From the NCBI GenBank assembly GCA_964400105.1, contig CAYNTG010000043.1:1-17640 (forward strand): 17,640 nucleotides of DNA, given 5' to 3'. Positions 14,201-17,640 of the stretch are shown here, in pieces. The notes under the pieces are model-generated. The model searched no databases. It worked only from the letters and a program-made list of their open reading frames with translations, and was not told where the DNA came from. This DNA is from CAYNTG01 sp964400105. Lineage in GTDB: Bacteria > UBP14 > UBA6098. The translations under genes and the position numbers were made by a program. Within the stretch, counting starts at the first letter, position 1; the number at the start of each line of letters is the position of its first letter.

Positions 14201-15757
14201 AGCCATAATGTAGAGGTCGAAGAAACCCTCTTCATCGGCTCTATGGAGTATATATTCGATGCAGGATCCAACGCACTCGGCTTCCATGCCGATCTCGAAC
14301 CTCAAACCGACGGCATTTACAACCTCGGTAATGCCAGCATGGAATGGGACAACCTTTATATCGACGGCACCGCACACCTCGATGCTATCGAGCTTGGCGG
14401 AGTTACAAAAACTGCATGGCCGGACGAGGGTGTCGGCGGCACGGGCGTCGATAATTACGTCGCCCGATGGAATGGCCCAGACTATATCCAAACCTCCGGC
14501 GTTTATATCGATGACTCCGGCAATATGGGTATCGGCACAACATCTCCGGCCAACGATATCGACGTCAATCAGGCTTCCGCTCCAGCCTGGATACGGGTAA
14601 AATCCGGTTTGAGCTATGCCGGCCTTATAATCGACAGATACGCCACCAACGATAACGGTTATTTACAGTTTAGGACGAATGGCACAAATGACTGGTTTAT
14701 CGGAGAAATCGGTTATTCGACTGCGAACAGCGATTTCTCTATTTCTACAAGCTCTACCGCCGACGGCAAGTTCTACCTTACTGAAGCCGGAAGACTGGGA
14801 ATTGGAACTACGTCGCCATCGTATAAAGTCGATGTTCGGAACACGACCGAAAGCAGATCTATTTACGCTGAGAACACTCGCGCAAGCTTAGGCAATTACG
14901 GCGTTTACGGATCAGCCGAATCCGAAAACGATTACCAAAGAGGCGTATATGGAAGAGGCAGTATCGGCACAAGCACTTCAAACGATTATGCTTACGGTGT
15001 TTACGGAATTGCCGACGCAAACGATGGAACCTCGAGTCTTGCTGATGCCTATGGTGTTTACGGTGTAGCTTATGCTGACGATATTGCATATGGACTTTAT
15101 GGATTTGCCACCAGCGCCGCTACAACATATTATGGCGTTTATTATTCCGGTGGTCTCGGCGGATCCGGCACTAAGAGCGCTATCGTTCGCACGGAAAACG
15201 GCCCTAAAACGGTTTACTGCCAGGAATCTCCTGAGAACTGGTTCGAAGACTTCGGATCGGCCGTTATCCGCAGTGGTCGCGTGCATGTCGAAATCGCCGC
15301 CGATTTCCTACAAACAGTAACAATCAGCGAAGAACACCCGATGAAGGTCTTCATCCAGATGGAAAATACCAGTGTCGATTATAAACTCACCAAAAACCAG
15401 ACCGGTTTCGATATCGAAGTTATAGGTGACTCCCCAGCGGATATGGCCTTCGATTATCGTATCGCCGCAAAACGCCACGGTTACGAGGACCTTCGCCTTA
15501 AACCCGCTCCTCATTCCTATTCGGATCATTACCTTTATCCGACAATCGAGGATGTTCCGCAGGAATGGCGTCTCGATTGGGTAAAGAATGTGCCGACTGA
15601 TAGATGGGACGAGAAGTGGTTCTCTTACCTTACTCCCGATCAATATCAAAAGGCATCGGAGCTTTACGGGCAGTTCAAGGATAATCAACCTAAAGAAACC
15701 CCCGAACCTGCACCCGTCGATCCGACTATTGGTTCGGACGGGAATCCGATTAAATAA
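11291..15757 (+). CDS. Large modular secreted fibre-like surface protein
   Basis: The 1488-residue protein starts with a signal peptide (cut near AFA/VPR, residue 22). Residues 24-130 form a conserved N-terminal domain ('VIQYQGKLTD', 'DMSFRIFNA', 'GLFDVALGS', 'LDTSPYAFRA'). Three cassettes begin 'GDIYTDETDHNLYYHDGTSW' or similar near residues 300, 481 and 658; two continue into 'WEDAGTYKRVIGNDAVRAYE'. Glycine-rich hinges separate modules (325-330, 506-510, 682-686, 818-826, 1048-1052). YGVYG-type repeats fill 400-460, 583-622 and 1203-1285. Residues 1055-1085 and 1168-1180 carry the tail-fibre-like 'NYVARWNG...GNMGIGTTSP'. The end (about 1315-1400) holds a conserved beta-rich domain ('ENWFEDFGSAVI', 'FDYRIAAKRHGYEDLRL') and a proline-rich tail, without a Por-type sorting domain. 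The long-fibre adhesin or appendage role is inference. Confidence 0.85.
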   Translation: MSTKRIFYSTVLFLVLAVAAFAVPRVIQYQGKLTDITGVGYNGNFDMSFRIFNAPTTGAALWTENHHAPGNDVPIVKGLFDVALGSAGTPINLDFHEDYWLEITVDGNILLPRVKLDTSPYAFRAAIADSVVGGSAVGDTALWEIGFDLINPKNNEDVVIHDDGDNLEGDIYVEMDHAASGSDGIFVYRSEPYYGPNVSNIFAYRNGTSGIDNGGTSWYYTDMDAAIKGYTLWGNKFTAAVAGYNWFDYDTSAAVLGGDYDGSSFGALGYSCDGNIYSGYFFGEAVHIHPIAVPFSPVEGDIYTDETDHNLYYHDGTSWVDLTAAGGGAGQWEDAGTYKRVIGNDAVRAYETGQDYGYRYVGASGGTVDIAGEFNTDWAIGDATVKYGVKAIGDAYASADAYGVYAIGRNYSGGSTGGNKYGVYGAAEWGVNNYGIYGTITNISGIGYAIYGDQGDGEYAGYFNGLFHIAPQAALVGGTEGDLYANSTDNNLYYHDGTSWVDLTSVGGGAGQWEDAGTYKRVIGNDAVRAYETGGDFGIRAGGTTVVPDSAAILGGDIDSRFGALGWNKLCVGHPSLWTDAAIYGQVTSGYSYDAIYGVCEGSGNGVLGVAYNSGYAGVYGYHNGGSTKGKLGTNDYGGEFDPGIYLVPGAAPFAQEGAIYGNTTDHNLYYHDGTSWVDLTGGGGGADDDWAWASGSGLTGDIYHTGGIAVGLSTVPYQVSIADADTGGWLVLGNTVYNQDFSGLLGFDEDIDAGEICGFTFVHNGSEDELYLTSGCMTAVWPHADTLMIFDRDLVNVEVATDLHVRGNLTVDGTYPGGGGGVGGSGTLNSIPLWTPDGSTLGDSRIGQSATQIMIGGPGSMQSNLIVYCDETTDKNAIFGGTLHGSATAGTAWHHNQFSSGVYGLNEINATYHAGVVGLPYSVYGDHTAGVVGANSTGSVYGGLGYRLGGIDYAGFFVGDVNIRGDLFASHNVEVEETLFIGSMEYIFDAGSNALGFHADLEPQTDGIYNLGNASMEWDNLYIDGTAHLDAIELGGVTKTAWPDEGVGGTGVDNYVARWNGPDYIQTSGVYIDDSGNMGIGTTSPANDIDVNQASAPAWIRVKSGLSYAGLIIDRYATNDNGYLQFRTNGTNDWFIGEIGYSTANSDFSISTSSTADGKFYLTEAGRLGIGTTSPSYKVDVRNTTESRSIYAENTRASLGNYGVYGSAESENDYQRGVYGRGSIGTSTSNDYAYGVYGIADANDGTSSLADAYGVYGVAYADDIAYGLYGFATSAATTYYGVYYSGGLGGSGTKSAIVRTENGPKTVYCQESPENWFEDFGSAVIRSGRVHVEIAADFLQTVTISEEHPMKVFIQMENTSVDYKLTKNQTGFDIEVIGDSPADMAFDYRIAAKRHGYEDLRLKPAPHSYSDHYLYPTIEDVPQEWRLDWVKNVPTDRWDEKWFSYLTPDQYQKASELYGQFKDNQPKETPEPAPVDPTIGSDGNPIK
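12293..12345 (+). repeat. 53-bp perfect direct repeat, copy 1 (inside the fibre gene)
   Basis: The segment from GCCGGAACTTACAAG to GCATATGAAAC is identical to 12836-12888, 543 bp away (181 codons). It encodes 'AGTYKRVIGNDAVRAYET' in frame. Exact DNA identity over 53 bp exceeds what protein constraint requires. Confidence 0.9.
12836..12888 (+). repeat. 53-bp perfect direct repeat, copy 2 (inside the fibre gene)
   Basis: Second copy of the 12293-12345 sequence, in the same reading frame. Bases on both sides are similar but diverged. The third cassette (from about 13262) shares only the upstream 'YYHDGTSWVDLT' part and not this block. Confidence 0.9.
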
Positions 15758-15779
15758 TCAAAATTCTTCGGATAATTCT

Positions 15780-15814
15780 AAAAAGGGGTGGCGCATCGGT
15801 GCCGCCCTTTTTTT
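15780..15814 (+). terminator. Rho-independent terminator of the fibre gene
   Basis: AAAAGGG-(G)-TGGC pairs with GCCGCCCTTTT around an 8-nt loop (GCATCGGT), with one bulge and one T-G pair. It runs into a seven-T tract at 15808-15814, 23 bp after the stop codon. Confidence 0.8.
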
Positions 15815-15839
15815 ATTTATGAATAAGGCTTGTGCAAAC

Positions 15840-15864
15840 TATAATTTTATATTAAAATTATAAT
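15840..15864 (+). promoter_or_regulatory. AT-rich promoter region of the 15916 gene, with two TATAAT boxes and a dyad
   Basis: Perfect TATAAT boxes lie at 15840-15845 and 15859-15864, overlapping the two ends of a dyad (ATAATTTTA-TAT-TAAAATTAT, 15841-15861). No convincing -35 box is seen for either. Use of the second box would give a leader of about 45 nt with the GGAGG site (15905-15909) six bases before ATG. Confidence 0.4.
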
Positions 15865-15915
15865 AATGCCAAAATATAGCCTATTCGGCCCAAACGATAA
15901 AAACGGAGGTTTAAG

Positions 15916-17460
15916 ATGAAATCATTGTGGAGGGTTTTGTTAATTGTTACTATCGCGACTATAACTTTTTCCCAGACGAAGAGCATCGGTATCTGGGTGC
16001 AATATGTCGATTACGACGGCGAATATGTCAACTTACTCAACGCTCTCGACTCCGCCACTTTTGACTACGAGCTTCACGAGTATTGGACTTACTCATCGAT
16101 TACTGCCGAAAGCCTTAGTCAGATCGATGTTTTTATCACGCCGGAGCTTGAATCCGGTGGCTATAGCATGGGTCGGCCCGCAGGTTTTTACCTATCGACC
16201 ATTCTCCATTCGTGGGTGAACTCCGGCGGATTGCTTATCTCGATGTATATCCAGGGCAAGGACTTTATCAATGGCGCGGACTTCGATAGCATCGGCGGCA
16301 CATCGGGATACACAAGTGGCGCCGCGCTCACAGTAGCGCTACCTACTCACCCTCTCGCGGAGGGCGTTGCAGCATCTTTTAGCGGCATGAACGCTTCGAA
16401 TGCCTATAGTTATTATGGTGATTATACGCCGGTCGTCACAAACGCCAGCGCCTACATGCACACCGGTTTCCAGGAGTTCGGCTCCGGCGCGGTTGTGTTT
16501 TTCGGATGGGATTATTTCGAAGCGATTACTCCAAATCAGGACAGGCTTTTCCAGAACGCGATAGATTATTGGGGGATGCGCAGCGAGGGGCCGATACTGC
16601 GAACTTTTACTCCGACCGAGGGTAATGTTATAGCCGGTTATCCGACTGTGCGAATGGAATTTCAGGACGAGGAAGGAATCGACATAACGAGCCTGCAATT
16701 TTATCTCAACGGAGCGATGTTCACCGGATACGACCCAATCGTCACTGCGATCGGCGATACGGTTTTCATCGATATTCCCGATACGATGTCCGACGGCGAA
16801 GTTACATTCCGGATCAGGAACATCGAGGACAGTGCCGGTCACGAAGGCCCCGACACGTCACATATCTATAACTTCTATATCGACAACACGCCGCCGGAAT
16901 TGGGCTATCACGAACCGATGGGAATAATGACATACATCCCCGACGGTGCGATGATCAAATACAGCGATGAAATCTCCGGAACCAATTCCATGAATTGGTA
17001 TCTCTATGTCGATGGCGTGGATACCGTCAAATGCGGAAGGCCGGGCGTTATTGTAGAAGGCGATACACTTGTGCTGGTTGCATTTTATCTGGCGGATATT
17101 ATACCCACACCGAGCGATACGAACTGGATTGAGTTCGGCGTCTGGGACGCACCGGACGAGGGCGAGCCGAATCTGGAGGTCTATCGATGGTGGTATGTTC
17201 CGGCGGTTGGAATCTGTGAGAATTTACCGACTGAGATGGAATTCGCGGTTTGGCCCAATCCGTTCAATTCGGCGTGCAGGATAACCGCGCCTGAGGGCGC
17301 GACGGTTGAGATCTTCGACATCGATGGAAGAAGCGTAGCTTCTTTCCAAAACACCGATAATATCTGGCAACCGGATGAATCCATCGGTTCCGGCGTCTAT
17401 CTTATTCGAGCGCGAGTCGGGAACGAATCTGTCGCGAAGAGGGTTGTTTATTTGAAATAA
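15916..17460 (+). CDS. Secreted protein: GATase1-like domain, Ig-like domains and Por-type C-terminal sorting domain
   Basis: The 514-residue protein starts after a strong SD (CGGAGGT) and has a signal peptide (MKSLWRVLLIVTIATITFS). Residues 22-220 look like a flavodoxin/GATase1-type alpha/beta domain: alternating strands such as 'SIGIWVQYVD', 'IDVFITPELE', 'GGLLISMYIQG' and 'GAVVFFGWDYFEA', and a 'HPLAEGV' phrase common in ThuA-like domains. No Cys occurs at a nucleophile position, so binding seems more likely than catalysis. Residues 226-325 and 326-427 resemble Ig-like beta sandwiches ('FTPTEGNVIAGYPTVRMEF', 'IDNTPPELGY'). Residues 444-514 form the sorting domain ('AVWPNPFNSACRITAPEGA', 'VEIFDIDGRSV', 'SIGSGVYLIRA', final 'KRVVYLK'). 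It is probably exported and anchored at the cell surface. Function unknown. Confidence 0.85.
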   Translation: MKSLWRVLLIVTIATITFSQTKSIGIWVQYVDYDGEYVNLLNALDSATFDYELHEYWTYSSITAESLSQIDVFITPELESGGYSMGRPAGFYLSTILHSWVNSGGLLISMYIQGKDFINGADFDSIGGTSGYTSGAALTVALPTHPLAEGVAASFSGMNASNAYSYYGDYTPVVTNASAYMHTGFQEFGSGAVVFFGWDYFEAITPNQDRLFQNAIDYWGMRSEGPILRTFTPTEGNVIAGYPTVRMEFQDEEGIDITSLQFYLNGAMFTGYDPIVTAIGDTVFIDIPDTMSDGEVTFRIRNIEDSAGHEGPDTSHIYNFYIDNTPPELGYHEPMGIMTYIPDGAMIKYSDEISGTNSMNWYLYVDGVDTVKCGRPGVIVEGDTLVLVAFYLADIIPTPSDTNWIEFGVWDAPDEGEPNLEVYRWWYVPAVGICENLPTEMEFAVWPNPFNSACRITAPEGATVEIFDIDGRSVASFQNTDNIWQPDESIGSGVYLIRARVGNESVAKRVVYLK

Positions 17461-17489
17461 GGCTCAATTTGAACGAAATTACTCAAAAT

Positions 17490-17640
17490 ATGACCAAAAA
17501 CGGCGTTACCAATAGCATTTTCGACGGGACCGGGCGCAAATGCCGTTACCGGCTTCATCCACGATATGGATGGACTCGGTAACATCGTGAATGGCCTCGG
17601 TAACCGCTACAATGAACCCGGTAACGGGAGGAAACTGCAT
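17490..17640 (+). other. Possible degraded or edge-cut gene with a heptapeptide tandem repeat
   Basis: A frame from ATG 17490 encodes 'MTKNGVTNSIFDGTG' and then loses sense, stopping at 17580-17582. Shifting by one base within GGG (17532-17534) gives a continuous reading to the window end: 'ANAVTGFIHDMDGLGNIV' then 'NGLGNRYNEPGNGRKLH'. The G-V-T-N, A-V-T-G and G-L-G-N spacing suggests one repetitive protein interrupted by a +1 indel. No SD precedes 17490, and the protein continues beyond the window, so this is tentative. Confidence 0.35.
17576..17638 (+). repeat. 21-bp-period tandem repeat at the window end
   Basis: CTCGGTAAC, CTCGGTAAC and CCCGGTAAC recur with GGTAAC at 17578, 17599 and 17620, exactly 21 bp apart. 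The unit equals seven codons with a G-L-G-N core. More copies may lie beyond the window. Confidence 0.6.

Noticed and set aside
11291..15757. Prophage tail-fibre gene
   Set aside because: The product has a bacterial signal peptide, its own promoter and terminator, and no phage genes around it; the tail-fibre resemblance is to shared repeat modules.

Overview
The window is about 17.6 kb of gene-dense bacterial chromosome from a Gram-negative (diderm) organism. The evidence for an outer membrane is a FadL/OMPP1-type barrel, a second outer-membrane-like protein, a PpiD-like periplasmic folding factor and a protein ending in a Por-type (type IX-like) C-terminal sorting domain. That domain style ('WPNPFNSACRI' ... 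'KRVVYLK') and the DUF2723 glycosyltransferase-like protein suggest the FCB superphylum or a neighbouring candidate phylum (Cloacimonadota, WOR-3, TA06, KSB1 and similar). This placement is inference from protein style only. There is no rRNA, tRNA, CRISPR array, transposase or phage structural cluster.

Layout: the left edge (1-126) holds the tail of a secreted protein whose sorting domain appears broken. Next come an orphan lipoprotein-like gene (191-751, +), a convergent VOC/glyoxalase-fold gene (755-1099, -) and ppiD (1337-3211, +), which ends in a strong terminator. On the minus strand, an HhH plus beta-barrel protein (3979-5655) is coupled by one nucleotide to rlmB, a 23S rRNA 2'-O-methyltransferase (3267-3977). 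A 332-bp gap carries a repeat and long-hairpin structure. It is followed by an HI0933/BaiN-like flavoprotein (5988-7169, +), a REP-like palindrome pair, a FadL-like transporter (7429-8829), a truncated alpha/beta-hydrolase remnant (9033-9137) and a DUF2723 membrane protein with a TPR-like tail (9173-11128).

The right third is devoted to the cell surface. A 1488-residue secreted fibre-like protein (11291-15757) is built from repeated cassettes, glycine hinges, YGVYG repeats and phage-tail-fibre-like motifs. It is followed by a 514-residue secreted protein (15916-17460) with a GATase1-like front domain, two probable Ig-like domains and an intact sorting domain. The window ends in a 21-bp-period tandem repeat encoding a heptapeptide pattern.

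Most genes seem to be single transcription units with readable sigma70-like promoters (TTGNNA near -35, TATATT/TATTAT near -10). Two of them (VOC, DUF2723) place the -10 box exactly six bases before ATG and lack a Shine-Dalgarno site, so they are predicted leaderless. Genes with 28-45-nt leaders carry SD sites. Functionally, the region mixes housekeeping (ppiD, rlmB) with envelope construction. PpiD-type folding, DUF2723-type glycosylation and sorting-domain export could all act on the large surface proteins, but that link is inference. The most unusual item is the modular fibre, with its in-frame 53-bp exact repeat and its compositionally different internal module.
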